Shown: positions 54,749 to 64,000, counted from the first letter of the stretch. The stretch: DNA of 64,000 bases from ZC4RG36 sp964652205 (GCA_964652205.1 CAZZAO010000001.1:50836-114835); one strand, 5' to 3'. Made by a program: numbers and translations. The notes: generated by a model not told the origin, from the sequence alone.

Positions 54749-55516
54749 CTAGGCCGGGTCTTTCATAGTCTGCATGACCTGTGAGTAGAGCAGGCCGTTG
54801 GTGGCGATACTCTCGCCGCCGTGGATGGTCGAGCGACCGCGCCAGTCAGTGAATGTGCCGCCTGCTTCTTCCAGAATCACGCCGAACGGCGCGCAGTCCC
54901 AGACCTTCATGATCGAATCAACCATGATGTCGGCGCGCCCGGTTGCCACCAGCGAGTAGCCGTAAGCATCACCCCAGGTGCGTTGAAGGCCCGTGCCTGC
55001 CACCAGACGCTGCCACGCGCCCGCCTTCTTCTCCGGCACGCGGATGTCGCTGCCGAGCAGGGTAGCATCCTTCAGCGCGGCGATCCGTGAGACGCGCGTC
55101 CGCCGCCCATCCCAGAAACAGCCGCCGCCGCGCGCGGCATAGACCGTCTCATTGAGCGCCGGAAAATGCGCTACGCCGACGACCGGGCTGTTATTTTCGA
55201 CCAGCGCGACCAGAGTTGCGTACAGCGGCACGCCTGCGACAAACGAGCGCGTGCCATCAATCGGGTCGATGATCCAGTTGAAGGCCGTCTTGCCCTGCTT
55301 CGTCCCGAATTCTTCGCCGATGATGCCGTCGTCAGGATAATACTTTTCGATCAGCTCGCGCAGCTTCTGCTCGGCAGATTTGTCGGCAATCGTGACCGGC
55401 GATTGGTCGGCCTTCTTCTCGACCTCGAACTGTGTCTGAAAATAACCGAGGCTGATCCGCCCCGCCTGCCAGGCCGCGTTGAGCGCAAAATCCAGTTGGG
55501 TTGATAGCGTCGTCAT
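54749..55516 (-). CDS. inositol monophosphatase family protein (HisN/ImpA-like)
   Basis: A 255-residue lithium-sensitive-type phosphatase. The metal-site motifs are GEEFG (Glu), NWIIDPIDGTRSFVAGVP (the DP-x-DGT signature) and WDCAPFGVILEEAGGTFTDW near the end. The HisN branch (histidinol-phosphate phosphatase) and inositol-1-phosphatase share these motifs, and no histidine gene is close enough to choose. It requires Mg2+. Confidence 0.9.
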   Translation of the reverse strand: MTTLSTQLDFALNAAWQAGRISLGYFQTQFEVEKKADQSPVTIADKSAEQKLRELIEKYYPDDGIIGEEFGTKQGKTAFNWIIDPIDGTRSFVAGVPLYATLVALVENNSPVVGVAHFPALNETVYAARGGGCFWDGRRTRVSRIAALKDATLLGSDIRVPEKKAGAWQRLVAGTGLQRTWGDAYGYSLVATGRADIMVDSIMKVWDCAPFGVILEEAGGTFTDWRGRSTIHGGESIATNGLLYSQVMQTMKDPA

Positions 55517-55650
55517 AGCCCACCGTTGATGAGGGAAAATAATACCCGCAATGAGATTACCGCAGCGCGGGAATTATGCACCTGTTTGCGCGAATGTTCG
55601 CGTCCCGGTGGAAGATCAGGCCGGTTCACCGGAGCAATTTCTGCGGCAGA

Positions 55651-56373
55651 CTAGCTCTCGCCCAGATACGCCTTGCGGACGCTCTCATCGTTCATGAGTG
55701 TATGCGCGTCTGCTGCCAGGACGATGGCTCCGCTTTGCAGCACATAGCCGCGCTTTGCCACTTCCAGCGCCATCAGCGCGTTCTGCTCGACCAGCAGAAT
55801 CGTCGTGCCGAGCGTATTGATGCGGGCGATGATGTCGAAAATCTGCTCGACCAGCACCGGAGCCAGCCCCATCGACGGCTCATCGAGCAGCAGCAGTCGT
55901 GGATTCGTCATCAGCGCGCGACCGATGGCGAGCATCTGTTGTTCGCCGCCAGAGAGTGTTCCGCCTTTTTGCTCCAGTCGTTCCTTGATGCGCGGGAACA
56001 ACTGAAACGCCTGCTCTATCCCGGCGTCGATGTCAGCGCGGGATTTCAGGTTCCAGCCGCCCACTTCGAGGTTTTCGCGCACCGACAGCAGCGGAAAAAT
56101 CCGCCGTCCTTCCGGCACATGGCCGACGCCAAGCGCCGCGACTTCGTGCGGTTTAAGCGAGGTGATGTCCTGCCCGTCGAGCAGCACCTGGCCCTGTCGG
56201 GCGCTGACCATGCCGCTGATCGTCCGCAGAGTCGTGCTTTTGCCCGCGCCGTTCGCGCCGACCAGCGTGACCACTTCGCCCTTGTTGACGGAGAGATCGA
56301 TGCCCTTGAGGGCGTGAATATGGCCGTAGTAGGTATTGACGTTCTTTAACTCAAGCAGCGGCGCCATCGCCAT
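55651..56373 (-). CDS. livF: branched-chain amino acid ABC transporter ATP-binding protein LivF (second system)
   Basis: A 240-residue ATPase. Walker A is GANGAGKST, the signature LSGGEQQMLAIGRALM and Walker B LLLLDEPSMGLAP. It is the last gene of the second liv operon; its start overlaps the livG stop by 23 bases. Confidence 0.96.
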   Translation of the reverse strand: MAMAPLLELKNVNTYYGHIHALKGIDLSVNKGEVVTLVGANGAGKSTTLRTISGMVSARQGQVLLDGQDITSLKPHEVAALGVGHVPEGRRIFPLLSVRENLEVGGWNLKSRADIDAGIEQAFQLFPRIKERLEQKGGTLSGGEQQMLAIGRALMTNPRLLLLDEPSMGLAPVLVEQIFDIIARINTLGTTILLVEQNALMALEVAKRGYVLQSGAIVLAADAHTLMNDESVRKAYLGES

Positions 56374-57154
56374 TTCCCTTCGTTGTTCCGGCGGCCCGGC
56401 GGCCCAGATAGGCTTCGACCACCCGTGTGTTAGCGCGGATGTCGTCGGGCGTGCCTTCGGCGATCTTCTGCCCGTAGTCGAGGACGTCGATATGCTCGCT
56501 GATGCCCATGACGACCTTCATATCGTGCTCGATTAAGACAACGGTGACGCCCAATTCGTCACGGACGCGGCGGAACAGCCGCATCGCCTCGGCGCTCTCG
56601 TTCGGGTTCATGCCCGCTGTCGGCTCGTCGAGCAGAATCAGCTTCGGATCGCTGGCGAGCGCGCGGGCGATTTCCAGACGACGCTGGTCGCCGTAGGACA
56701 GGTTGCGCCCGATCTCGTCGCCTTTGCCGGTCATGCTGATGAATTCGAGCAGATCGCTCGCCTTTTGCTGCACGTGCGCTTCCTGATCGCGGAAGCTCTG
56801 CGGGCGGATGAGCGTCTGAATCAACGACATCCGCAGCCGGGAGTGCATCCCGACCATGACGTTTTCGAGCGCGGTCATGCCCGGAAACAGGCGGATATTC
56901 TGGAACGTCCGCGCGACGCCCGCCGCGTTGACCTGATCGGGCCGCAGCCCGACCAGCGATTTACCGTTGAAGACGATAGTGCCGTCCGTGGGCTTGTAGA
57001 TGCCGGTCAGCAGGTTGAACAGCGTTGTCTTGCCCGCGCCGTTCGGCCCGATGATGGCCGTGATGCTGTTGTCCGACACGCTGATATTGACGTCACGCAC
57101 GGCGACGATGCCGCCGAACGCTTTGGTCAGATGAGAAATTTCAAGCAGCGCCAT
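56351..57154 (-). CDS. livG: branched-chain amino acid ABC transporter ATP-binding protein LivG (second system)
   Basis: A 267-residue ATPase. Walker A is GPNGAGKTT, the Q-loop ARTFQNIRLFPG, the LivG-type signature LSYGDQRRLEIARALA and Walker B LILLDEPTAGMNP. It lies three bases after livM on the minus strand and works with LivF. It has a short hydrophilic C-terminal tail ending in a Gly/Ala run. Confidence 0.96.
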   Translation of the reverse strand: MALLEISHLTKAFGGIVAVRDVNISVSDNSITAIIGPNGAGKTTLFNLLTGIYKPTDGTIVFNGKSLVGLRPDQVNAAGVARTFQNIRLFPGMTALENVMVGMHSRLRMSLIQTLIRPQSFRDQEAHVQQKASDLLEFISMTGKGDEIGRNLSYGDQRRLEIARALASDPKLILLDEPTAGMNPNESAEAMRLFRRVRDELGVTVVLIEHDMKVVMGISEHIDVLDYGQKIAEGTPDDIRANTRVVEAYLGRRAAGTTKGNGDGAAA

Positions 57155-57157
57155 GGG

Positions 57158-58576
57158 CTACTCTCCCGGTGGGGCGGGCGCGACGGCCTGCGTCGGTGAC
57201 TTGGGGCTGGGCAGGTTCTCGCCCTCGACACGCCCGCTCATTTCGAGCTTGCGCCGTGGTTCAGGCAGCAGGCCGCTCGGACGGAAAATCATCATGATGA
57301 CGAGCAGGACGCCAAAGACCAGCCGCTGATACTTGGCCGGTTCGAGCTGCGTCGGCCAGCTTGTGATGTGGTAGTTGATGACCGGGACGACAAAATCGAC
57401 CTGCCGCAGCGAATTGATCTGGAGCGAAAGGTTGGTCAGGACATGCAGGTTGAGCAGGGTGACGAACATCGCGCCGAGGATCACGCCGCGAATGCCGCCG
57501 AGGCCGCCGACGATGACCATCGCCAGAATGCTGATCGACTGGATGAAGCTGAAACTCTCCGGGCTGACGAACGTCTGCTTGGCGGCGTAGAGGACGCCAA
57601 TCGCGCCTGCGAACGCCGCGCCGGACGCGAACGCCAGCAGTTTCATCCGCACCAGCGGCACGCCCATCGCAATCGCGGCCACTTCATCTTCGCGGATGGC
57701 AGTCCACGCGCGGCCAATCGGCGAGTTATCGAGCCGCCGCGCGATCACGATGATGATGGCGATCATCAGCAGGGCGATGAAGTAGAACATTAACTGCTGC
57801 GACAGCGGCTGGACATTCGTTATTCGAATATTGAACAGCGAGCCGACGTGACCGATAAAGTCCGGCCACGCATCCGGCATCGGCGGCGATTTAACGCCGG
57901 ACAGGCCCTGTGAGCCATTCGTCAGGTTGATCGGCTGGTCGAGGTTGTTCGCCAGCACGCGGATCATCTCGCCGAAACCGAGCGTGACGATGGCGAGATA
58001 GTCGCCGCGCAGTCGCAGCACCGGCAGACCGAGCAGGATACCGGCCACGGCTGCGACAACCACGCCGACGATGATGAAGCCGAAGAAGGCCCAGTCGGGG
58101 ACGAGCCAGCCGTTGAGCATGAAGACTGTTTTGACGTTTGAGGTGAACATGCCCCAGGAGTATGCGCCGACGGCGAAGAAGGCGATGTAGCCCAGGTCGA
58201 GCAGACCGGCGAAGCCGACGACGATGTTGAGGCCGAGCGCCAGGCCGGTAAAGATGCAGATCTGAATCGCTAGCTCAAGGTAGCCAGTGTCGTAGATGCC
58301 GATCAGCGGCATGGCGACCAGCACCAGCACGGCGATCAGCGCGAACTTGAACGTTCGCGGCGCGTTGGTCGCCAGAATCAGATGCGGCGAGAGAATGAAG
58401 GCCGGGAAGGCGAGCGTGCTGTAAATCGGAAACCACAGGTTGCTGTGATTGAGCGAGAGCAGAATCGACAGGACAACCGCCAGATAGATCAGGATGCCGA
58501 CCACGGCAACCGTCGGGTTCCTGAAGAACTGGCGCGGCCCCGACGAGCGGGAAGATGAGTGGGGGATGGTTGCCAT
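57158..58576 (-). CDS. livM: branched-chain amino acid ABC transporter permease LivM (second system), N-terminally extended
   Basis: A 472-residue permease, longer than most LivM (about 300-420). The N-terminal 120 residues add about four helices before the core, which starts near GLALGLNIVVGFAGLLDLGY. GLPVLRLRGDYLAIVTLGFG and GRAWTAIREDEVAAIAMGVP are the conserved core and coupling loop. A soluble insert of about 40 residues lies near 255-290. It is five bases downstream of livH. Confidence 0.93.
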   Translation of the reverse strand: MATIPHSSSRSSGPRQFFRNPTVAVVGILIYLAVVLSILLSLNHSNLWFPIYSTLAFPAFILSPHLILATNAPRTFKFALIAVLVLVAMPLIGIYDTGYLELAIQICIFTGLALGLNIVVGFAGLLDLGYIAFFAVGAYSWGMFTSNVKTVFMLNGWLVPDWAFFGFIIVGVVVAAVAGILLGLPVLRLRGDYLAIVTLGFGEMIRVLANNLDQPINLTNGSQGLSGVKSPPMPDAWPDFIGHVGSLFNIRITNVQPLSQQLMFYFIALLMIAIIIVIARRLDNSPIGRAWTAIREDEVAAIAMGVPLVRMKLLAFASGAAFAGAIGVLYAAKQTFVSPESFSFIQSISILAMVIVGGLGGIRGVILGAMFVTLLNLHVLTNLSLQINSLRQVDFVVPVINYHITSWPTQLEPAKYQRLVFGVLLVIMMIFRPSGLLPEPRRKLEMSGRVEGENLPSPKSPTQAVAPAPPGE

Positions 58577-58581
58577 CGCGG

Positions 58582-59760
58582 TTAGACCTTTTCGTCCACG
58601 CGCTCACCCAGCAAACCGCTGGGCCGGAAAATCAGAATGAGGATCAGGACGGCGAACGCGAAAATATCCGTGTAACGCTGTCCCAGCGCCGGGAAGTAGA
58701 CCAGCACGCCGTTCAGGAATGACTCGATCAAGCCGAGCGCGATTCCGCCAAGCAGCGCGCCGGTGACGTTGCCGATTCCGCCAAGTACCGCCGCCGTAAA
58801 GGCTTTGATCCCCGGTGTAAAGCCGACAACCGGCGTCACCGTGCCGACGTTCATGCCGAACAGCGCGCCTGCCGCGCCGCCGAACGCGCCGCCGATAAAG
58901 AATGTCAGCGAAATAATCAGGTTGACGTTGATGCCCATCAGCGCCGCCGTTGTCTGATCCTGCGCGACGGCGCGAATACCGCGTCCGAGCTTGGTGCCGT
59001 TGACGAAGTAATTGAGCGCCAGCAGCGTCAGGATCGCGGCGAGGATGATGATGATTGACGTCGGGCGGACGTTGACGCGGGTTTCGCCGAAGAATAACGC
59101 CAGCGGCGTGCGCATCCAGGCCAGATCATTGACCGGGTAGGTCAGGTTGAATTCGTTGCGCGTCACGGCTTCGATGGCGCGGACAAAGTCGATCAGAAAA
59201 AATGAGACGCCAATGGCCGAAATCAGCGGCACGAGGCGCGGCGCGTTGCGTAACGGTCGATAGGCAATTCGCTCGACCAGCACCGCGAGCAGCCCGCTGA
59301 CCAGCATCGCGGCCAGCACGACGACAATCACCAGCGCGACCGGACTCCAGCTTGCCAGCGATCCGGCATCGTCGAGCCGCCGCATCACCTCAAAGCCAAC
59401 CACCGAGCCAGTCATAAAAATTTCGCTGTGGGCGAAATTGATAAATTTGAGCACGCCGTAGACCAGCGTGTAACCGAGCGCGATCATCGCGTAGACGAAG
59501 CCCAGGCTGATTCCGCTGATAATCATGCCGGGAAGCTGCTTGTCGATCTGAGTGGCGAGGACGATATTCGGTCGGGGATTGGGGAAAAAAAGGGCAAGAA
59601 GATAGGCGAGGATCGTCAGCATGAGACTCGCGCCAATGATAAAAATAAGTATTTGACCGACGGGATAAACAATAAATTCACCAACCCAGGTGCGTTTCAC
59701 TGATTGGATGAACGGTGAAAAAGTCGACGAAACCGATCTGGTGCGGGTCATTTCAGCCAT
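58582..59760 (-). CDS. livH: branched-chain amino acid ABC transporter permease LivH (second system), N-terminally extended
   Basis: A 392-residue permease. The first 85 residues, with one extra helix (ILIFIIGASLMLTILAYLL), are an addition to the usual LivH of about 300 residues. The core starts at ISGISLGFVYAMIALGYTLV and has the coupling loop GRGIRAVAQDQTTAALMGIN. A start further in cannot be excluded, but the extra helix is well formed. It lies behind a terminator-like hairpin after the binding-protein gene. Confidence 0.92.
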   Translation of the reverse strand: MAEMTRTRSVSSTFSPFIQSVKRTWVGEFIVYPVGQILIFIIGASLMLTILAYLLALFFPNPRPNIVLATQIDKQLPGMIISGISLGFVYAMIALGYTLVYGVLKFINFAHSEIFMTGSVVGFEVMRRLDDAGSLASWSPVALVIVVVLAAMLVSGLLAVLVERIAYRPLRNAPRLVPLISAIGVSFFLIDFVRAIEAVTRNEFNLTYPVNDLAWMRTPLALFFGETRVNVRPTSIIIILAAILTLLALNYFVNGTKLGRGIRAVAQDQTTAALMGINVNLIISLTFFIGGAFGGAAGALFGMNVGTVTPVVGFTPGIKAFTAAVLGGIGNVTGALLGGIALGLIESFLNGVLVYFPALGQRYTDIFAFAVLILILIFRPSGLLGERVDEKV

Positions 59761-59787
59761 GCATTCCGCGCTCCCACAGGTGACTGT

Positions 59788-59846
59788 GTAAAAAGAGGCG
59801 GTGGGCCACGCGACTCCTGATTGGGGACTCGTGTGACACCACCGCC
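59788..59846 (-). terminator. intercistronic terminator/attenuator between binding protein and LivH (second system)
   Basis: On the minus strand GGCGGTGG and CCACCGCC (rc of 59839-59846 and 59797-59804) enclose a long imperfect inner stem and are followed by CTCTTTTTAC, a T-run typical of an intrinsic terminator. It lies between livK and livH, which matches the other two transporters in the window. Confidence 0.8.
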
Positions 59847-59869
59847 CGTATTTGGATATTAAGGCAAAA

Positions 59870-61096
59870 CTACGGCGTCGCTTCCGGCGTCATGGCCGCC
59901 TGCATGGCAGCGTACAGCGGCGATGGAACCTGCTGGGCGACGAGCTGAGGCGCATCGTTCCATTGAGCCGGATCGCTCGATGTGACCTGATAGATGTAGT
60001 AGCTGGCGAGTTCGGGGTCGCCGTTGTCGTCGAAGGTGATGTTGGCGCTCAGACCCTCGTAGTCGGTGGTTGCGCGCACCGCTTCGGAAACCGACTTGCG
60101 GCTCGGCAGCTCGCCGTTGGCTGAGGCAGCAGCTTCGGCAATCGCCTTCAGGGCGATCCCTGTCGCGTCATAAGCCTGAGCGCTGTAGGGCGTCGGGTCA
60201 GTCTTGTACTTGGCCTTGTAGTCGATGACGAACTGCTTGGCATTCGGGAAGGCGGTCGGGTGGCCGGCTGCCGAGCTGTAGTACGTGCCAACCGCAGCCT
60301 CGCCGCCGAGCTTGGCGAAGTCGGGGCTGTCGATGCCATCGGGGGCCATGAACTTGCCCTCGTAGCCCGCCGCGCGAAGCTGGTTGACGAAGATGCCGAC
60401 CTGGTCGTAGATGCCGCCGAAGTAGATCAGGTCGGGCGACTGAGCCAGAATCGGGTTGATGACGCTTTCAAAGTTGGCCTTCTCGGTCGTGCCTTCAAAG
60501 CCGAGGACATTGTAGCCCGCTGCAATCAACTGGTCGTTGACGAACTGGGCGATCCCCTGACCGTAGGTTGTGGTGTCGTGCAGCACGTAGACACTCTTGA
60601 CGTCGGGCAGCGTCTCGATGAAGCCGACACCCGCTGCCGCCTGCGTGTCGTCACGACCGCAGACGCGGTTGACGGTCGGCAGACCACGGTCGGTTATGGC
60701 GGGGCCGGTGTTCGCCGGAGACACCATCACCAGATCGTTCTTGTTGTAGACTTCTGACGATGGGATGGCGACGCCGCTGTTGTAGTGGCCGATCACCGCC
60801 AGAATCGCCGGGTCAGCGACGATCTGATTGGCGTTCGACACGCCGACGTCCGGCGTCGCCTGGTCATCGTAGGGGACGAACTGCACATCGTAGCCCATGT
60901 CGTTGAGCGGGCCGGAAAGCTGCGAGATCGCCAGCTCGACGGCGTTGCGGATGCCCGTGCCGACTTCCGACTGACCGCCGGAGAGCGGGCTTTGCGAGGC
61001 GATCTTGATCACCTTCTTGTCCTGCGCGTGCGCGAATGTCACGCTCAGGGCGAGCGCTAGAACCAGCGCCAGGACGATGGTAGTACGTTGCCGCAT
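59870..61096 (-). CDS. livK: branched-chain amino acid-type ABC transporter substrate-binding protein (second system)
   Basis: A 408-residue exported binding protein. A signal peptide (TIVLALVLALALSVTFAHAQ) is followed by KKVIKIASQSPLSGGQSEVG, the family start; AVIGHYNSGVAIPSSEVYNK and VCGRDDTQAAAGVGF are the ligand-pocket blocks of LivK/LivJ proteins. It ends in TPEATP. GAGGAG lies eight bases before ATG 61096. It is the first gene of the livKHMGF operon, which copies the order of the plus-strand operon at 4841-9706 but is only distantly related in sequence. Confidence 0.94.
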   Translation of the reverse strand: MRQRTTIVLALVLALALSVTFAHAQDKKVIKIASQSPLSGGQSEVGTGIRNAVELAISQLSGPLNDMGYDVQFVPYDDQATPDVGVSNANQIVADPAILAVIGHYNSGVAIPSSEVYNKNDLVMVSPANTGPAITDRGLPTVNRVCGRDDTQAAAGVGFIETLPDVKSVYVLHDTTTYGQGIAQFVNDQLIAAGYNVLGFEGTTEKANFESVINPILAQSPDLIYFGGIYDQVGIFVNQLRAAGYEGKFMAPDGIDSPDFAKLGGEAAVGTYYSSAAGHPTAFPNAKQFVIDYKAKYKTDPTPYSAQAYDATGIALKAIAEAAASANGELPSRKSVSEAVRATTDYEGLSANITFDDNGDPELASYYIYQVTSSDPAQWNDAPQLVAQQVPSPLYAAMQAAMTPEATP

Positions 61097-61343
61097 ATTC
61101 TGTTCTCCTCAAATAGGTCAATTGCACCGACAAATTGTAATTACACACTCGCGTCGTCAGCCTGCGGCAAAGGGACTGAAGTCAGTTCGCTTTGCCTGAT
61201 GATAATAGCTGACGATGAGTGATAGTGCAGAGTATATAAAGTCCGGCAAAAATAACAAGGTGGTAACTTTCCAGGCCGGCAATGCTAAAATGGGCGTCGA
61301 TTGTGCCGCGATGGGCGGCGTCACGGGCTGCGGAGTGGTCTGA

Positions 61344-62255
61344 ATGTCGAATACGATACGCGGAGCGATCTACGGGCTGACCGCCGCCGCCATCTGGGGC
61401 GGCCTCTACGTCGTCTCTGACGTGGTGCTGCACACAATTCCCCCTTTTACTCTGCTGGTCGTCCGCTTGCTGATCGGGATCATCATCCTGCTGGCAATCG
61501 TCAGCCGGATGCGCCGCGTCCGCTGGCCGCGCGGGCGTGAAGCCGTTGCGCTGCTCGGCGTTGGCGCGATTGGCTTCGGCATCAGCGTCGGCGCGCAGTT
61601 CGTCGGCACGGATAAGTCGAACGCTGTCAACGGCGCGCTGGTGACGAGCGCTTCGCCCGTGTTCATCCTCGTTTTTGCCGCCTTGCTCCTGCGCGAGCGA
61701 ATCACCCTTCAGCGGGTGATCGCCGTTGTGCTGGCGACGATTGGCGTGCTGGTCATCCTCGATCTGAGCAAGGCCGATCTTAGCTCAGACACCTTTACCG
61801 GCAACCTCATTCTGGCTTTCGCCGCGCTGACGTGGGGCCTGTACTCGGTGCTGGTACGCAAGGTCAGCGCGCGCTTCGACACGCTGGTGGTGACGTTGTT
61901 CGGCTTCTTCGGCGGGCTGTTCGTCGCCGTGCCTGCCGCAGCGCTGGAACTGCCGTCGCGGCCTATCGGCGTGATCGACAGCGGGACAATTCTCGGTGTG
62001 CTTTATCTAGGCGTCGTGTCGATGGCCGGAGCGATGTGGCTGTGGAACCGGGCGTTCGCGCTGGTCGATGCCTCGCTGGCGTCACTGTTCTTCTTCGCGC
62101 AGCCGCTCGTCGGCGCGTTCCTCGGCGTGCTGCTGCTCCATCAGGCGATGACGCCCGATCTGTGGATCGGCGGCCTGCTGATCGCGGCGGGTGTGCTCAT
62201 CTCGCTCTACCAGCCGCGCCGAACCCTCGCCGCCGACGCGCCGGGGCTTCCGTAA
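61344..62255 (+). CDS. EamA/DMT-superfamily transporter
   Basis: A 303-residue protein with ten helices in two EamA repeats (AAAIWGGLYVVSDVVLHTIP at the start; LILAFAALTWGLYSVLVRKV opening repeat 2). A likely metabolite or amino-acid exporter. Its leader lacks the ykkC-type riboswitch that controls the other EamA gene at 20185-21171. The start is ATG 61344 with GGAG upstream. It is divergent from the second liv operon and followed by a short palindrome at 62256-62275. Confidence 0.92.
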   Translation: MSNTIRGAIYGLTAAAIWGGLYVVSDVVLHTIPPFTLLVVRLLIGIIILLAIVSRMRRVRWPRGREAVALLGVGAIGFGISVGAQFVGTDKSNAVNGALVTSASPVFILVFAALLLRERITLQRVIAVVLATIGVLVILDLSKADLSSDTFTGNLILAFAALTWGLYSVLVRKVSARFDTLVVTLFGFFGGLFVAVPAAALELPSRPIGVIDSGTILGVLYLGVVSMAGAMWLWNRAFALVDASLASLFFFAQPLVGAFLGVLLLHQAMTPDLWIGGLLIAAGVLISLYQPRRTLAADAPGLP

Positions 62256-62275
62256 GGGCGCGATGATTCGCGCCC
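62256..62275. repeat. GGGCGCGA-type palindrome (copy 4)
   Basis: GGGCGCGA (62256-62263), loop TGAT, TCGCGCCC (62268-62275), directly after the EamA stop. Both arms are perfect. Confidence 0.75.
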
Positions 62276-62323
62276 GCTGCGAGGGTGAGGAGAACGATAG
62301 GTGTTGGCAGGGGTTATGATGCG

Positions 62324-63871
62324 TCAGGCCGTCTTGCCGACTCCCGCCATCATCAAACCGAGCGTCTCGACATCCGCTTGATCGCAGTCGACAATGGCGA
62401 CGATCTGGCCTTCGTACATGACCGCGATTCGGTCGGACAGCGCCATCACCTCATCGAGGTCTTCCGAGATTAGCAGAATTGCCATGCCGTCGGCGCGCTG
62501 CTGCATCAACACGTTGTGAATGTATTCGGTCGCGCTGATGTCGACGCCGCGCGTCGGCTGTGCTGCGATCAGCACCGTCGGCTTGCGCGACAGCTCGCGG
62601 CCAATAATCAGCTTCTGGACGTTCCCGCCGGACAAGTTCTTGGCCGCAGTCGATTGCGCGGGTGTTTTGATGTTAAAGCGGCGAATCAGCTCGCCGGTGT
62701 GCCGCGCGATGGCGCTAAAATCGAAGAACGGCCCGCGCGCGAACGGTGTTTGGGCGTGGTTTTGCAGGATGGCATTTTCCGCGACCGTGAACGGCCCGAT
62801 GATGCCGTGACGATTCCGTTCTTCCGGCACGAACGACAGCCCGTCCTTGAGCCGCTGCTCAATCGGCGCGTGCAAAATCGAATGCTCGCCAATCCAGGCT
62901 TCGCCGCTCTCGGCAGAACGGAGTCCGGCAATCGTTTCGGCTAGCTCGCGCTGCCCGTTGCCAGACACTCCGGCGACGCCGAGGACTTCACCGGCGCGCA
63001 CGTCGAACGAGATGCCATGCAGACATTCGAGGTTAAGGTCGTTCCTGACCGTCAGGTTATGGACTTTCAGGCAGACGTCACCGGCCTTGAGCGGCGTCCG
63101 CACCGGGTGGAACTGGACGTCTCGCCCGACCATCATCCGCGCCAGCACGCGCTGGTCGAGGTGGTCATTGACGACGGTATCGATCAGCCTGCCGTCGCGC
63201 AGCACCGAGACACGGTCGCTCAAATCCTGAACTTCCTGGAGCTTGTGCGAGATGAAGATCAACGCATGGCCCTGTTCGCGCATCTGCTTGAGCGTGGCCG
63301 ACAGTTCCTTGACTTCTGGCGGCGTCAGCACGGCTGTCGGCTCGTCGAGGATAACGAGCGCGCCGCCGCGATAGAGCGCCTTGATGATCTCGACCCGCTG
63401 CTGCTCGCCGACCGAAAGCTGCCAGATCGAAGCATCGGGGTTGATTTTCAGCCCGTAGATCTGCGAAAGCTCGCGCAGGCGCTGGCGTACCGCGTCGAGA
63501 TCGACGATAAAGCCGGTTGACTTCAGGCCGAGGGCGACATTCTCCGCGACGGTTAAGGTCTCAACGAGCATGAAATGCTGGTGAATCATGCCGATGCCTG
63601 CCGCCAGTGAATCGGCGGGGGAGTGGAATTTCACTTCCTGCCCGTTGAGCAGGATTTGGCCCTCGTCTGGTCGGTACAGGCCGTAGAGGATTTTCATCAA
63701 CGTGCTTTTACCCGCGCCATTCTCGCCGAGCAGCGCGTGAATCTCGCCCGCCTTGACGTCGAAATTGACATGATCGTTGGCGATCACGCCGGGAAAGCGA
63801 ATCGTGATATCGTGCAGCTCGGCAGTTTGAATTTTCGCATGGCCGGATGGGAGCAGATCAGTCTGGGACAT
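62324..63871 (-). CDS. nucleoside/sugar-type ABC transporter, double ATP-binding protein
   Basis: A 515-residue protein with two ABC domains in tandem. The first has Walker A GENGAGKST and signature LSVGEQQRVEI with LVILDEPTAVLTP. The second has a degenerate Walker A (GVSGNGQRE), signature LSGGNVQKLIIGREL and a Walker B-like VLIAAQPTRGVD. This asymmetry is typical of nucleoside (BmpA/NupA) and simple-sugar importers. Its permeases and binding protein must lie beyond the right edge on the same operon. The purine-nucleoside type is favoured because both halves resemble NupA. Confidence 0.93.
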   Translation of the reverse strand: MSQTDLLPSGHAKIQTAELHDITIRFPGVIANDHVNFDVKAGEIHALLGENGAGKSTLMKILYGLYRPDEGQILLNGQEVKFHSPADSLAAGIGMIHQHFMLVETLTVAENVALGLKSTGFIVDLDAVRQRLRELSQIYGLKINPDASIWQLSVGEQQRVEIIKALYRGGALVILDEPTAVLTPPEVKELSATLKQMREQGHALIFISHKLQEVQDLSDRVSVLRDGRLIDTVVNDHLDQRVLARMMVGRDVQFHPVRTPLKAGDVCLKVHNLTVRNDLNLECLHGISFDVRAGEVLGVAGVSGNGQRELAETIAGLRSAESGEAWIGEHSILHAPIEQRLKDGLSFVPEERNRHGIIGPFTVAENAILQNHAQTPFARGPFFDFSAIARHTGELIRRFNIKTPAQSTAAKNLSGGNVQKLIIGRELSRKPTVLIAAQPTRGVDISATEYIHNVLMQQRADGMAILLISEDLDEVMALSDRIAVMYEGQIVAIVDCDQADVETLGLMMAGVGKTA

Positions 63872-63964
63872 GTGGCGCTTTAGCCTCTCTCAAGTCCCTC
63901 ACCCCGCATCGGTCGTAGATCGTTCATCACGGCATTACCTGACGGGTATCCCTAACCGATGTTT

Positions 63965-64000
63965 CACGCTCTCCCGCCGGGAGAGGGGCGGGGGGAGGGT
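63965..64000. repeat. CCCTCACCCC-type palindromic element, cut by window edge
   Basis: Reading the minus strand, ACCCTCCCCCCGCCCCTCTC and CCGGCGGGAGAGCGTG form the same pattern as the elements at 39701 and 51459. It lies upstream of the nucleoside-type ATPase gene; a partial copy (CCCTCACCCCGC) is at 63897. Confidence 0.65.

Overview
The window is GC-rich bacterial chromosomal DNA with tightly packed, co-directional gene groups and a few intergenic gaps rich in palindromes. Gene content points to Chloroflexota, probably an Anaerolineae-like lineage, although no rRNA or marker gene is present to prove it. The clues are menaquinone synthesis genes, a kinase/STAND-NTPase/WD40 giant protein, several ABC transporters with binding proteins ending in Thr/Pro-rich tails, a J-domain protein with an unusual N-terminal region, and coproporphyrin-type haem enzymes. 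I saw no tRNA, rRNA, CRISPR array, transposase or phage gene.

Layout. 1-4723: menaquinone genes menD (its end lies just beyond the left edge) and menF, a TetR regulator, and divergent menH whose promoter contains a palindrome suited to TetR binding. 4841-9706: a complete branched-chain amino-acid type ABC importer (binding protein, LivH, LivM, LivG, LivF). 9907-15723: a sugar-nucleotide transferase, a NUDIX hydrolase, a J-domain protein, a secreted M23 protein, then an Arf-like GTPase with a partner protein. 15801-20100: a PhnD-PhnC-PhnE type transporter whose permease carries an unusual extracytoplasmic insert. 20185-21326: an EamA transporter behind a ykkC-family riboswitch. 21356-24300: a sugar operon (GH4 glycosidase, BadF-type kinase, beta-phosphoglucomutase). 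24399-29057: pseudouridine synthase, purU, a dolichol-phosphate-mannose-synthase-like glycosyltransferase and a TMTC-like membrane/TPR protein.

29186-33733 is a 1515-residue kinase-STAND-WD40 protein. 33888-36392 is a sugar-acid module (zinc dehydrogenase, KDPG aldolase, SDR). 36644-37513 holds two small genes. 37595-47858 is a nine-gene haem operon that covers every step from glutamyl-tRNA to haem b by the coproporphyrin route, opening with a HemQ-Rieske fusion. 48162-49247 encodes two response regulators, followed by a short glycosyltransferase-domain protein and a polyprenyl diphosphate synthase. 51767-55516 holds a sugar-type binding protein, a SolA-like oxidase, a small membrane protein and an inositol-phosphatase family enzyme. 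55651-61096 is a second complete Liv operon on the minus strand. The window ends with a second EamA transporter and a nucleoside/sugar-type ABC ATPase.

The genes jointly suggest a respiring heterotroph that makes its own menaquinone and haem and scavenges amino acids, sugars and possibly phosphonates. The most notable items are the riboswitch, the in-frame palindromic elements inside menF, hemA and hemY, the HemQ-Rieske fusion, the GTPase pair, and the rebuilt PhnE.
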